Source: Delphinapterus leucas (Eukaryota > Chordata > Mammalia > Artiodactyla > Monodontidae). From it: 64,000 nucleotides of DNA. The stretch lies in contig NW_022098023.1 in assembly GCF_002288925.2 (NCBI RefSeq), forward strand, positions 33,335,651 through 33,399,650, read 5' to 3'. The notes beneath the pieces were generated by a model that had not been told where the DNA came from, ran no database searches, and worked only from the letters and a program-made list of their open reading frames with translations. Below, in pieces: positions 11,520-22,828 of this stretch (position 1 is its first letter; the number at the start of each line of letters is the position of its first letter). Made by a program: the position numbers and the translations under genes.

Positions 11520-13570
11520 AAAACATGTGCATCCTTGGAAACAGCAGTTGCAGTGCCTTCAAGTTTAGACAATAAAGTATTCATACTACACCTTTGATTG
11601 TCAGAGAAATCCATATCAATTGATTTTTTAAATTATGCATGCATTTTATGTTTTTTTCCCTTTCATTTGTGAACATACAATGCATTTCAATTTCACTAAT
11701 AAAGTACTGTTTTCTTCTGTTGAAATTATGAAAATTGGATTTCATTGTAAAGTGTATTAGGAAATATAGATAATTAGAGTCATGGAAAAGCTCTTATAAT
11801 AAATTCTTTGGAAGCATATAAACATTTTCCCATTACATCTAAATAATTTACTTCCAATATCTAAATGCTATTACAAATGACCAAAATTTCTACTAGAATG
11901 CTCTAAGAATTGTACATGATATATTATAATCTTGATGACTAGTGGATTCGGTTAACTTTGTTTTAAAAAATGAGTCTACTAACGCAAAGCTCATAAAAAC
12001 TGAAAACATCAAAAACTGAAAACATTTGGCTCAGAAAAACTAAAAACAATGTAGCATTAAGCTTATGCTAATTCATGTCCCCATCCTATGCAGAATTTGT
12101 GTTTTAAATTTGCAGAGCAATCTTATTACTTTGTAAAAGCTTAATGCATTTACTTGAACCTAAATAAAATGTAGTCTTAGCTAATGGTGACAATTTAATA
12201 CACACTCTTTCTAATTAGGGCATTGTAGGGTATAAATATAGAATTAAATAGAACTAAAGCAAAAAATTACCCCTTCTTATGTGTCGTATTTTATAAAGGC
12301 TTATTTACCATATATTTGTAGAGAGAGGGCATAGAATTCCAGTAAGAATACATTTCCTATTGTCATTTGTTAGTCAACTGACATTTTCATCAGTTTTGGA
12401 TTAAATAGTAAAGGGCCATTATCAAACATTTTCAGTCCCAATGTGGCTCTTAGCAAGTTCCATAATTCCTTGCTCATATGAGTTTATCATTCCATAATAA
12501 CACTCCACGGTGTGTAGTAACATCAGCCTGACCCAGAGCATCTCAGGACCAACTCAGTGCATTTTCTTACCAAAAATAAAATCAAGATCAACAGATATTT
12601 GAGGCAACCCATTGACAGTAGTCACAATGTGAATGGTACAAATACTCTCTACAGTTATATAGGGTACTGATGAGGCCATTTACAGAATACTTGGTCTTTA
12701 CTAGATTTTTGTCTACCATATTAAGATGTTCAACTTTCTCCTGCAGGCAAAGGAGAAGTATCAAGTTTTAAGGAGTGACAAACCCAGACCTGTGTTTAGA
12801 AAGAAAATCTGGTGGCGTTATAAAGATTAGTTTGTTGAAAGGAGTTACCTAAGTCAGAGAGATAGATTGTGAGCTTTTTGCTTAGAGTAAGGTGAGAGAG
12901 AATGTTAGAAAGCAGTAGAATTGTAAGCGGGGACAGGAGAATGGGGTGGGGGGAGGAAGGGCGATGGTATATCTAGAACTGAAAGGAGCTGGCTGACTGG
13001 ACACCAGTTGGGTAACAGGGTTTACAGAGAGAAATATGACTCTAAGGGTTCCAACTTAGACAAATAAGTGTATTGAACTATCATCTCAGTGAATAGAGAG
13101 AGCTTACTCTATTATTTTTCTCTTTATTTCTAATATTATTTGAACATATTTGCTGTTTTCAAATTCTCCATTTTAATAAAATGCCTAAGGTAGTCACTTT
13201 TGTCATTTTTATTAGGAAAATCATAACCAAGTTAATGAGAAATAATTATCTGGTAAAGTTTATCCTTTTAAGTTTATTCAATAAACTGTTTATGCCTTGA
13301 CTTTCATCTTCGAACTCAGTCTACCAAACTCTAATTAATGATAGCCATGCTAGAGTGTTTAGAGTGATGTATACTGTCTATAACGTATCTGTAATGGATC
13401 CAAGACAAAAACTGATGTACAGATGTGTGGTAAAACCAACAAAGCAACACGTTAATAATTATAGAATTTAAGAGATGGGTATACGAGTGTTTACTGTGTA
13501 ATTCTTTCTACTTCATGTTTGAAAATATTCATAATATTTTATTGGGAAAAATATCACTCTACCAGCCTTC
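11520..13570. other. Unassigned DNA
   Basis: No gene or nameable repeat is seen. There is a short imperfect repetition of 'aaaaactgaaaacat' near 11996-12025, and a purine-rich, G-rich run near 12925-12965. Confidence 0.5.
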
Positions 13571-13574
13571 CATC

Positions 13575-14136
13575 TTCCCAGCTCTGTTTCCAGCCCAACT
13601 CATTTTCTGGAAATTGATATATTTGCCCCCAACCATGAGGGTGGGCCTGTGATCTTCACTAAGTCAATCATGATACTTCATTGACATGGCCAGAGTTATT
13701 GGTCTCTGAGTACTCACATGATCTACCACAAATCAGTTGGAGTCCTTTTCAAACATGTTTCTTCAGGAGATAGTGAGGAAGAGTCTGTATCCTTCAGAGA
13801 AGGTGCAAGGTGGTGAACATTAAGGCAGGTAATCCCCAGGTTTCATAGAGAAGCATGAGAGAGTGAATCTAATGCCAAGAAAAAGGCAAAGCTAACACAT
13901 AAAAAAAAAAAAGAGTCTCCTTATATGCTGAGACATCATGTCTCCAAAGATATTACGACCCTTGTTCAGGTTCTTAAAGTCATTTTCACAGCCCTGATTC
14001 CTGCAGCCCTGTTTTAAATGTTGTGAGCAACTCCAGAATACTTCCAATGAATCCTCCCTTTTGAAATGTTACTTTGATTACTCTAGTTTAAGTTGGGTTT
14101 CTGTGTCTTATAACAAAGAGTATTTGACTAATACAA
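13575..14136 (+). mobile_element. Ancient LTR-like interspersed repeat, family not named
   Basis: The end 'agtttaagttgggtttctgt' followed by 'tgactaatacaa', and the upstream 'accatgagggtgggcctgtg', match a widespread mammalian repeat pattern that I recognise but cannot name safely. It ends about 15 bp before the start of an MLT1 LTR. No coding capacity is seen. Confidence 0.45.
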
Positions 14137-14152
14137 GAGCTAACACATATAT

Positions 14153-14705
14153 TGTGGTAGAACTCTAAGATGACCCCCAATGCCCCACAATCTCATATAA
14201 CCCCCTCCTCCTGAACATGGTGCTACAGAAACCTGTAACTTTCTTCAAGTCAATCAACTATCTCAAAGGCAATGGGAGAATCCCTCCCTTGATTATGTCA
14301 CATAATGTAAGACTCTGTCTAACCAGACAAAGAGATTCTCTCACTGGCCTTGAAGAAGCAAGCTGCCATGATGTGAGAGGGTCTGTGAGGGGACCACTTG
14401 GAAAGGAACTGTGGGTGGCCTCTAGGAGCTGAGTGGCTCTCCCATGGACAGTCACCAAGAAAGTGAAGAAGTCAGCCTTACAACTGTGAGGAATTGAATT
14501 CTGCCAACCACTAAGTGAGCTCAGATGAGAACTCTAAGCTCCAGAAAGCAAGGCAGCCAGGCTGACACCCCGACTGCAGCCTTTTAAGACATTGAACAGA
14601 AGTCTTGCTCAGCTGTGTCCAGACTTCTGTCATAGAAAACCTGTGAGATTAAAAAATATGTGTTGTGAGCTGCTAAATTTGTGATGCAGCAAGTGAAAAC
14701 CACTA
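14153..14705 (+). mobile_element. MLT1-type LTR, nearly full length
   Basis: It starts with TGTGGTAG, then 'ctaagatgacccccaatg', 'gaagaagcaagctgccatg', 'ggaactgtgggtggcctct', 'gaattgaattctgccaacc' and 'agctgtgtccagacttctg', and ends with 'gtgttgtgagctgctaaatt' and 'tgatgcagcaagtg'. The order and length fit a whole MLT1 LTR of an older subfamily. It has no open frame of interest. Confidence 0.85.
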
Positions 14706-14711
14706 GAGATT

Positions 14712-14955
14712 TTGAACACATACCACATGCCAGGTACTTTGTTAGAAGTTTTAGTCCATTGTCTCATGTAAACTTTATAACAATATTTAATCTTACGTCT
14801 TAGTATTCCAACCATCTTACAGGTGATAAATCTAACAAAACAGACACTTAAAGAGATTTATAAATTAATTTTATATATATTTATAATTAATTAATTATAA
14901 ATATTGGGTGAATCCTGATTCAAACTCAGTAGTCTGGCTCTGAAGCCTATAGGCC
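14712..14955 (+). mobile_element. MIR SINE with an AT-rich insertion
   Basis: It shows 'caggtactttgttagaagtt', 'ttacaggtgataaatcta', 'cacttaaagagatttataa', then, after an AT-only segment, 'gattcaaactcagtagtctg' and 'gctctgaagcctat'. The AT segment replaces the usual 'cttgcccaaggtcacacagc' portion and contains a long palindrome. Confidence 0.75.
14877..14904. repeat. 28-bp perfect AT palindrome
   Basis: All bases are A or T, and the stretch equals its own reverse complement, centred between 14890 and 14891 (centre TTAATTAA). It lies inside an MIR. It could extrude as a cruciform but may be only low-complexity drift. Confidence 0.9.
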
Positions 14956-15069
14956 TATCTGGCTCAGAATATCTTCCCTAGACCCTTTCCTAATTAATAC
15001 ACCAGCATCATATTATCTTAGTACAAGTCTAGTTTATGACAAATGCCTATGAATTGCTTTTGTATCACA

Positions 15070-15180
15070 CTCTTTTCACTCTCCTACCTTCCCCCAAATT
15101 TTTCATCAGATCATGTCACCACATCATCTTGAAATACTTTGATGGTTCCAAAATGCCTATGGAGGAAAGGCCACACTAGT
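15070..15180 (+). mobile_element. Possible L2 3'-region fragment
   Basis: 'cagatcatgtcaccacatca' and 'actttgatggttccaaaatg' followed by 'cctatggaggaaa' resemble the L2 stretch 'gatcatgtcactcccctgct'. It is short and diverged, so the call is tentative. Confidence 0.4.
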
Positions 15181-15191
15181 TGGGAGTATAT

Positions 15192-15745
15192 TGTCAGGGG
15201 AGAGGAGGGAGAAATTTTTCTCTACCCTTCTAGGTTCTTCTGGCTGGTCTAAGAACTAAATTACCATGAGACAGATTAACAGGGGAAAATCAAAACCTTA
15301 ATAACATGTATATATGGAAGAGCCCAAGGAAAACTGAGTAACTCACCAAAATGGCTGAAACCCTCACCTTAAATACCATCTTCCACTAAAGACAAAACAG
15401 GATGCGGTTTGGGACTTCAAAGGGGAGGAAGGTAATTCACGTGGAGATGGAAAAGCAGCTATTTGGTAAACAAATGTTTGCTGGACCATCAAGAGGCAGT
15501 GGGACACAGAGAGGAATTTCAACAAGCTGACTTTGCTAGGTTGTTCCCTGTCCACACACCTAATTCATACTATAGTTATGTATGGTGACAGCTCCCTTCC
15601 TGGAACAGGTCCTCCATCTACATTCTTTAAGCAGTTAAGCAGGTCAAAGTTTCTCCCTGAGTCTTTTGGGCCTTTCTTTTTTTCAGCTCAAAATAATCCA
15701 CATACCAAAGAGATACTTTGGGGTGGCAAATTCTGTTCCCCTACA
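15192..15745 (-). mobile_element. Solo LTR with TG..CA ends, ERVL-like
   Basis: The segment starts TGTCAGGGGAG and ends TTCCCCTACA, so both ends carry the TG/CA retroviral termini. On the minus strand, 'ccaaagtatctctttggtat' and 'tgtggattattttgagctga' match a familiar mammalian LTR pattern (MER21-like, name uncertain). The flanking five bases do not match, so the target duplication has decayed or an end is misplaced. It is non-coding; the open frames within it are chance. Confidence 0.65.
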
Positions 15746-16920
15746 GAGTTCAAAGTTTTCTGCAATTTGGCTACTTAAGTTCAGCCAATGGAAGTTTAGG
15801 TGTGAAATCAAATATTTACTGTATTTGCTCAGTGGGGGAAAAACTGCAAAGGGAAGTTGCTTCAAAGTGTTTTTTCTTCAGGTTTAGTAGATGGCCGCTA
15901 AGCTGTGGCTTCTCTGTTCGTTGTAAGAATAAGATTGAATAATATATCTAAATGCTAACTGGCTTGTGAGTGCTAAGGAGATGAGTGTGCCAGAATGGAA
16001 ATCATATGGGCCGGGAATTCCCCTTCTGTTGACCGCAGAAGGTATAGGCATAATCTATCAAGAACAGAATGCATGCCATACTTTGTTCATTAGTATTTAA
16101 AGAGGATGTTTGGCATCAGACAACAAACACAATACTTGCAAGATCTTGGCAGCATAATATTTTGTCAGTTAATGACAATCCACAGCTTTTAAGAAAAAGA
16201 TTAATGCCCGATGTTAGGCTGAAATTGTTTCATTTTCACCAGTGAAAATAAAATGAAATAAAATTAAAACCCTTGCACTTCCAAATACCACACTTCCACT
16301 ATGTCAATCAAACAGTAAGAAAAAAAACATGAATATTCTCTAGAGAACAGGGAGATACTACGCTTCAGAAAATCTCAGGAGCCGTCAAATCACAGTAACT
16401 TGCAAACCGACCAAAACAAGTGAAAGGTGTAGTAGATAGAAATAGGAGTTGAAGCAATTGTACTGTGTGGTTGGCTGACAGTCTGGGGAGAAGCAGGAAA
16501 GGAACAAGTATCATATGGATTGGATTATAATATATAATTTAATTTTATTTTGGCCTTTATCTGGTTTGTTAATCATAATGTTCACATTTGCATATATCAG
16601 GAACTCAACAGTATTCTTCGTAGTGTGATTTATATATAGGCACACAAACATATATATATTTAAATACACACACATACATATGTATATTTGACTTTGTTCT
16701 CTACTGTCACCTTCAAAATTGATATGATTTGTAAAAAACATTAGTTTCTAAAATTTGGTAGCTTAAAAAAGCAGTCCAAAAATTTTTAAATAATGTGATG
16801 GTTTTTCTTAACGTATATACATATGTAATTAAAAACACCACACATAAATGTGTTTGTATGTATATTAAATTATAATCAGAATAACATGTATGTGTGTAAA
16901 GAAAACTATCTTGCATAAAT
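15746..16920. other. Unassigned AT-rich DNA with TA/CA-rich patch
   Basis: No gene is recognised. A TA/CA-rich low-complexity patch lies at about 16626-16690. Confidence 0.5.
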
Positions 16921-16924
16921 ATTT

Positions 16925-17240
16925 AAATCAGTGTTAACAAGGATGAAGTGAAATTGAAGCTCATACATTGCTGGGAGTACAAAATGATACTGACTTTTTG
17001 AACAACAATTCTGTTATGGTTAATATTTATGCCTTTTAATTCAATAATTCCTCTTCTACTGTACAATCAAAAAAATGTAGAAAGATGTCAATTTACACAC
17101 AAAACTATCTCCTATCAATGTTACTTATAAGAATAATTTGTTATAACATCAATATCTTAATGAATGGAGAATAATGAATTCTTCATGTTACATCCAAGTG
17201 ATAGAATATCATCAAGCTATTAACATATTGTCTACAAAGA
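16925..17240 (+). mobile_element. Old L1M-type fragment, ORF2 C-terminal region
   Basis: 'catacattgctgggagtaca', 'aattcctcttctactgtac' and a decayed 'gaatggagaataatgaatt' follow the order of the L1M ORF2 3' end. The fragment is heavily diverged and has no open frame. Confidence 0.6.
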
Positions 17241-17299
17241 GATATTTATCCTGTGGCTAAAATAATTATGATTACTTAGTCATTTATTTACTTAACTAA

Positions 17300-17565
17300 C
17301 TTGATAAAAGTCTAATATGTGCCAGACCACTGGGCTAGTTACTTGTATTAAAAATGCTTCCAATCTTTAAGAGGAAGACATATACATAAATAAATAGGTT
17401 AACTATATTTTTATACATTTTTTGATAGAAGAATGTACTTTGAACAATTGAGGGACAAAGATAGTTACTGTGATTCTACCTGGGGTGGAGGTAGAGATGC
17501 ACTCAGGAAAAGTTTTCTAGAGAAGACAAGTCTGGCAGTAAATCGTGAAAAAGCAGTTCTATGAT
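17300..17565 (-). mobile_element. L2 fragment
   Basis: 'ctaatatgtgccagaccact', 'ccaatctttaagaggaaga' and 'ctcaggaaaagttttctaga' read as the reverse complement of an L2 3' end (family pattern: tgcctggcacatagtaggca). Confidence 0.55.
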
Positions 17566-17911
17566 GGTAAGTAGAAAGGTAACCAAAAATCATATAGAAT
17601 ATCAAGCTAATTATGTAAGTCTATAGCTGTATCTGTGTTGTGGAATTATCAGGGACTGTTTAGTTGCTCCATTAAATTTTTTTTGGTATTTTCCATTATT
17701 TTCCCAATGAATGGACATCACTTTTAAATTAAAATATCTTAAGAAATAAATATAAAGGAACATACTGGATACTTGATTGACTGAGGCTGGTGTTTGTGCC
17801 AACGTTGCAAACACAAGAGGTGCTGCCCACAGCAAGCTTTGTGGTGTCCTAGGGGCAAAGAAGCTGCTGTGTTGCCCTCATGCCTCACAGACATCCACAC
17901 AAAAGCATTTT

Positions 17912-18131
17912 CTTTTTTTTTTTTTTTTTTTTTTTTTTTGCGGTACGCGGGCCTCTCACTGTTGTGGCCTCTCCCATTGCGGAGCACAGGCTCCGGACAC
18001 GCAGGCTCAGCATCCATGGCTCACGGGTCCAGCCGCTCCGCGGCAAGTGGGATCTTCCCGGGCCGGGGCACGAACCCGTGTCCCCTGCATCGGCAGGCGG
18101 ACTCTCAACCACTGTGCCACCAGGGAAGCCC
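17912..18131 (-). mobile_element. CHR-type cetacean SINE
   Basis: A complete reverse copy. A T-tract of about 28 bp stands for the poly(A) tail. It is followed by GCGGTACGCGGGCCTCTCAC and runs to the 5' end (plus-strand ...CCAGGGAAGCCC). The tRNA-derived head contains a box-B-like GGTTCGTGCC (reverse complement on the plus strand). Long open frames across it on both strands are by-products of the SINE sequence. A convincing target-site duplication was not found. Confidence 0.96.
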
Positions 18132-18189
18132 GACAATTAATTTTTTAATAAAAATCTATATATTGAAGAATTGAAAAGGTATTTCAGCA

Positions 18190-18320
18190 CCAAAAATTCC
18201 TACAAGTGGATTTTCTGGATCAAAGAAATATTGATAGGTCATGAAAAAAATGGCCTTAAAAATATTTTACATTCCCAACATTTTATTAATGAAGAATATT
18301 ATGAATCTATAAATCTTTGC
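18190..18320 (-). mobile_element. Probable old L1 fragment
   Basis: 'ttcctacaagtggattttct' followed by 'ggatcaaaga' resembles the reverse complement of the L1M ORF2 part whose reverse strand reads 'ttcctagaagtggaattgct'. It is diverged, and the call is tentative. Confidence 0.4.
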
Positions 18321-18989
18321 TGTAGACCCACAGAAATATCTTTCATTGACTAATAATTTATTTTCTTCTGTCTTGAAAATTTTACCATCATAAATTTTAA
18401 CTGAGCTAGAGTACTTCCTTGAATATTTTTTAAAATATGCTTTTAAAACATATTATTACCTGGCATTATTGATTCTTTTGTATCTAAAATCTCACCTGTT
18501 CTTTTAGTCCAGGAAATAATTCTGTGCTCAAACCTTTCTTTCTTCCATCTCATCTATCTAGTATCTATGTCTTATCTTTCCTCTCTTAATTTGCAGTTCA
18601 TTCTTTTTTACTCTACACACCGATATCATTGGATTTTAGAATTGGTAATTCTGATTTGAGCTACACCCATTCCACTATTTCCTCATTCCACTGAGGAGTT
18701 TATTTTTATGTTTTTGATTCTATGAATTCTTTCTTTCTGCTTCTCGGTTTGTCCTTGGTGTGGCAGTCTGGATCTAATCGATAAAACTGTTAATGCCATA
18801 ATCATTCAATTGCTACTGAGACTGATATTTCAAGTGAGTATTTCAAGTTCTCATCTACCTACTGCATTACTATGTCAGTGGGTGACACTAGATCTAATTG
18901 TGAAAATCAAACCCCCTCTTCTTGTTGCTGACACCCATTATATACCCAGTGAGTCTTCAATGTATGATAGGCATGCAGTTTTCAGCAGG
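18321..18989. other. Unassigned AT-rich DNA
   Basis: No gene and no nameable repeat. The short open frame starting at 18810 has no recognised domain. Confidence 0.5.
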
Positions 18990-19180
18990 GAAATTGTACA
19001 TCCTATTTGGTTTAAATTCCAGGTCTTTACTTACTACCTGGATAATGTACCTCTGTTTCCTCATTTGTGATATAAAGATAATAATAGTACCAAATGATTA
19101 AATATATAGAACACTTAGCCAGTGCTTGGTACATGGTAAGCCTTCAAATAGTGCTAGCTCTCATGATTATTATCAGATGA
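18990..19180 (-). mobile_element. MIR SINE fragment
   Basis: The reverse MIR pattern is clear: 'ctctgtttcctcatttgtga', 'aataatagtaccaaatgatt', 'aacacttagccagtgcttgg' and 'tacatggtaagccttcaaat'. Confidence 0.82.
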
Positions 19181-19557
19181 TTAGCAACAGTGTATTCCTT
19201 TGTTCCCTGTGTAGTGTAGGTCCACTTGTAGCATTTTCTGAGTGTTAGTTGCTATCAGATCTCTAGCAAATAAGGAGAATTTTCTCTCCAGGGATGCTGG
19301 ACATGCATAAATGAGAAGGTTAGATAGTTTACCTAAATTGAGATAGATGGCTGCCAGAGAAGTGGCCTGGGAGAGCTTCCAGTTCCAATGTGTTAGAGGG
19401 AATTAGTTTGGTAGGTTAGGCCCCTCAACTGAATCAGTTGTTCACAGGTTTTTCCCAGGGCAAGGCAGGATGGTAAGGCTAGGTCTTCTGCCAGCCACAT
19501 TAATTTGGATCAGTTCAGCTCAGGGGGCTGGGCCTTTTCAAACAAGACTGGCTGCTG

Positions 19558-19912
19558 GACGGGTGTTTGCCTGGGGCTGGCATAGAGTATGGGAGTCAGG
19601 GAAGGACAGACAGGCAGGAGGGAGGGGTTATCAAGAGGCAAGAGGAAACTTAGGTGGGCCGGGGTGGATATGTTCATTATCTTGATCGTGGTGTTGGTTT
19701 CACAGTTGTACTCATAGATAAAAACTTATCAAACTGTACATTTCATAAATATATGCAGTTTATTTTATGACAGTTATGCTCTTAAAATGGTTAAACCCTA
19801 CATTCTTTCGCAGAAACTTAAATTTTTGCATTACTTTTCACGGTAATCCCCAAAACTGGCTTTTACGGAGCAAATCTTTTATCTCTCAAATAAATAATCT
19901 TTAAGAAAAAAA
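19558..19912 (+). mobile_element. 5'-truncated L1 3' UTR with probable 3' transduction
   Basis: The insert is bracketed by the 14-bp direct repeat aagactggctgctg (19544-19557 and 19913-19926). Its first 230 bp match an L1 3' UTR ('gtttgcctggggctgg', 'gatatgttcattatcttgat', 'aaacttatcaaactgtaca'). The usual L1 polyadenylation site is decayed to 'cttaaaatggttaaa'. About 110 bp of non-L1 sequence follow (from about 19797). They carry an AATAAA at 19889-19894, then an A-tract beginning at 19906, then the second repeat copy. This is the layout of L1 read-through to a downstream poly(A) signal. Confidence 0.7.
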
Positions 19913-19929
19913 AAGACTGGCTGCTGAAG

Positions 19930-20639
19930 GGTCACTGGTCCTAATGAAGAGCTCAAATAATAATAACTTGGGTGTAAATATCTTACTGAGTGCGCCTGAT
20001 GCCCAGAGTCTGTTTTCTTCCTCTGGTGCTTCAAGCAGTGAAGGAGCCCTGTGGTTTATCTGGATCCCTGCGGTCTATCTGGATCACACCTACTCAGTGA
20101 GAACACCAAACTTGAGGTAATTAACTAAACCCCTGCTTTGGGTTCCAATTGTGACACTAATTTTTCCCTCCCTGTGTGAATATAGTAACCAAAACAGAAA
20201 ACTACAGGAGAAACAATATGTTGAAGCAAATGCTTAGATCATCATTTTTGGTTGGAAGTTTTTTAAAAAGGGAAATTATGTGAGCAGAATTGTGGGTTTT
20301 AGAAAAATAACTCTGGCAGCTGCGTGGAAATCAGTCTGGCTTGTTTTCTCCCTCCTTCACCAGCCCCAGTTCAATTTCTATATAGCCACCAGGCTTACTT
20401 TTCTGAAACCACAAATCTGCTCAGATAGTTTCCCTTTTTAAAACACTTCTGATGGAAAGAAGACAAAAGCACTGGCCATAGAAATAATCCTAAAGCTACT
20501 TGACGAAATTCTAATCTATGGCAGTGGTTTGAATGGAGAGAAACCCACCAAACTGAGAAATACTTGCCCTGTAGAAATAACAGGACTTGAAGTGGAGTTC
20601 ATTTTAAAGAGTATAAGTCATTGGTTTACATAATTAAAA
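19930..20639. other. Unassigned DNA
   Basis: No gene or repeat could be assigned. There is one local near-duplication, 'gtttatctggatccctgcgg' followed directly by 'tctatctggatcacacc' (about 20053-20090). Confidence 0.45.
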
Positions 20640-21150
20640 ATTATTAAACACCTACTATTTAGAAGCTTGCTTTAAGAAGAGGTTAAAATCAGATTAGTTG
20701 CCTTCAAGGAACTCATGATATAATGGAAGAGACATGCAATCAAATAATTATAATCCTAAGTTATGAGTTCAACATGAGGATGTGTGCAAATTATTATGGG
20801 AGCATGACATTGGGCATAACGAATTCTCCCTAATGGGTCCCAGGAAAGACTTAATAAAGAAAATCACTTTGGGAAGAACCTTTAGGAGTAAATGAAGTAG
20901 GCAAAAAGAAAATGGTGTTCCATGCAGTAAGAAAAGAATGTGCCAGTGAAAGAAAGGATATAAAGTGTTCAAGAAGTGGCTACATGGCTGGGGTACACGG
21001 GAACACTTTGAGAATATTGGAGGATCAGGTTGTAAAGGTGGCACAGGATATATTATGGAAGGTACTTAACTTGGACCTTATAGGCAAAAGAGAATAAATG
21101 AAAGGTTTTTAATATGGAACAGACATGATCTGGTAGCAGAGTACAACATG
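20640..21150 (-). mobile_element. L2 fragment
   Basis: In reverse, the segment follows the L2 3'-half order: 'attaaacacctactatttag', 'ccttcaaggaactcatgata', 'gcatgacattgggcataac', 'caggaaagacttaataaaga', 'gtgttccatgcagtaagaaa' and 'gaacagacatgatctggta'. It is diverged but collinear over about 500 bp. The frames here have no coding meaning. Confidence 0.65.
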
Positions 21151-22655
21151 GATTTGAGAAGGCTAAGGGGGTAAGCATAAAGATCTATTAGGAGACATTT
21201 ATAAAAACTCTGATAAGTAATACCAACACCTGAAATAAATAAGAGTAGACACTCCGTTATATAATTATAATGCAATTTGCAAAATTATTCAAAGAATATA
21301 GACACACACCACACATACATCTTAGTCTTAGAGGAGCATAAATAAATCTAAACTCCTGAGGTCAACAGGAATATTGCCCCACCAAAAGGCTATGCCAAAA
21401 TACTCATGAGCTTATAATACCAAATGCAATGAATCAAGTTCCTCAACCTATGGAATAACTGAACTTCAATGAAATTTAAAATGCCCCCCAGTTATTCCTG
21501 GGAGTTCCTAAAGGGACATGTCTACTGTGCTCACAAACCAGACTGGCAGCCTCGCTTACTACATGGTGTCTATTCTTTTGTTCTGGCTCTAGTGTGTCTT
21601 AATCTAGGGTCCTGCAAGGCCTCTGCTTCTGCCCCTGCTGATGTGACCCTTGTAAGAAGGCCAGTGGTCATGCCAACGATGTTGCCTCTGGACGGGCTCC
21701 AAACCACCAACCTTGAGAGCTAGAGATGGGGTGTGTTCTTTGTTAAGGTGCTGAGAACAGCCTCTTCAAACCCTGTCCACAATCTGTCACTTGGCCCAGA
21801 GCAGTTCTGTTGGTAAGCAAAATTTCACAATTTTCTCAAACAATTCCATTGTTTCTGACCCTCTTTTCTTACTTGCGATCTCACCAAGTTTCTCATAAAA
21901 ATCTCTGTGCATATATATCCCTCTAGCCAGAGGCTCAACCATTGGCTTCTAAGAATCTGATGCAAGACATCAGATTTCCTTTTTGTCCTCTCTCCTAAAC
22001 TCCAAAAAATCTTTAGAAAAGTAAATTAGTTTACCTGTGATGCCACTCTTTCTTTCCAAAACTTGATTTTTTTGGTTACTTAAAGCTTAAAAGCTCTGTA
22101 TTGGTAGCTGTTCCAAGAGGTATCAGTAAGGATCTCAATCACCTACAAATAACCGAAATTCAATATAACATCTGTTAATGATAAGAGTTATTTTCTGTCT
22201 AATAATAAGATGTCTGGAGATTGCTGGTCCAGGGCATGTAGAGTGACTCAGTGATGATCTGGGACCCAGTGTTTCTCCATCAATTTGTAGACATCTCTCC
22301 TTATGCTTACCTCTTGATCACAAGAGGGCTGCTGTGCTTACAGCCATTACTTTGGGGTCATAGATAGGAAAAGTGTAGAAATATCAAAAAGTCTTTTCCT
22401 TGAGAAGTAGTGTCTTTTTACTCTGAAAGGGAGGTTTTCCTAGAAGACATCTTCATGTGTCTGGCCTTTATTGAGTCCTTGACTACTCCTGCAAAAAGAT
22501 GGGCAAGAAAATTTAGTGCTTATCTCACCAAACTCCAAAAGTAAAATAGGGAGAAAATGATTGAAAATGAATCTTGAATGGATTTATCTATTGAATCTAA
22601 AATACCATGAAAATTAATCTGGGGGAGAATTTATTATATAATGAGGCTGGGTTTA
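21151..22655. other. Unassigned DNA
   Basis: No gene, RNA or nameable repeat is seen. The open frame at 21469-21723 (84 codons) has no domain I recognise. It lacks supporting splice or promoter context. Confidence 0.5.
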
Positions 22656-22659
22656 CTAG

Positions 22660-22828
22660 ATAAAAATATGGGACACCCAGTTAAATTTGAAATTCGGATA
22701 AATGATGAATTGTTTTTTTTATTATATAAGCATATCCATGCCATATTTTAGACATACTTATACCAATAAAATATCGCTGTTTATACGAAATTTAAATTCA
22801 ACTGTGTCTTCTGTGTTTTATTTGCCCC
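22660..22828. repeat. Fold-back element of about 170 bp
   Basis: The left half (about 22660-22740) and the reverse complement of the right half (about 22741-22828) align through most of their length. 'gggacacccagttaaatttg' on the left pairs with 'aaatttaaattcaactgtgt' on the right, and 'ataagcatatccatg' pairs with 'ccatattttagacatactta'. Similar palindromic elements are widespread in mammals. I recognise the pattern but not the name. Confidence 0.7.

Noticed and set aside
17777..18174. Several frames of 80-126 codons on both strands
   Set aside because: All run through a CHR SINE and its T-tail; the same peptide shadows recur at every SINE copy in the window.
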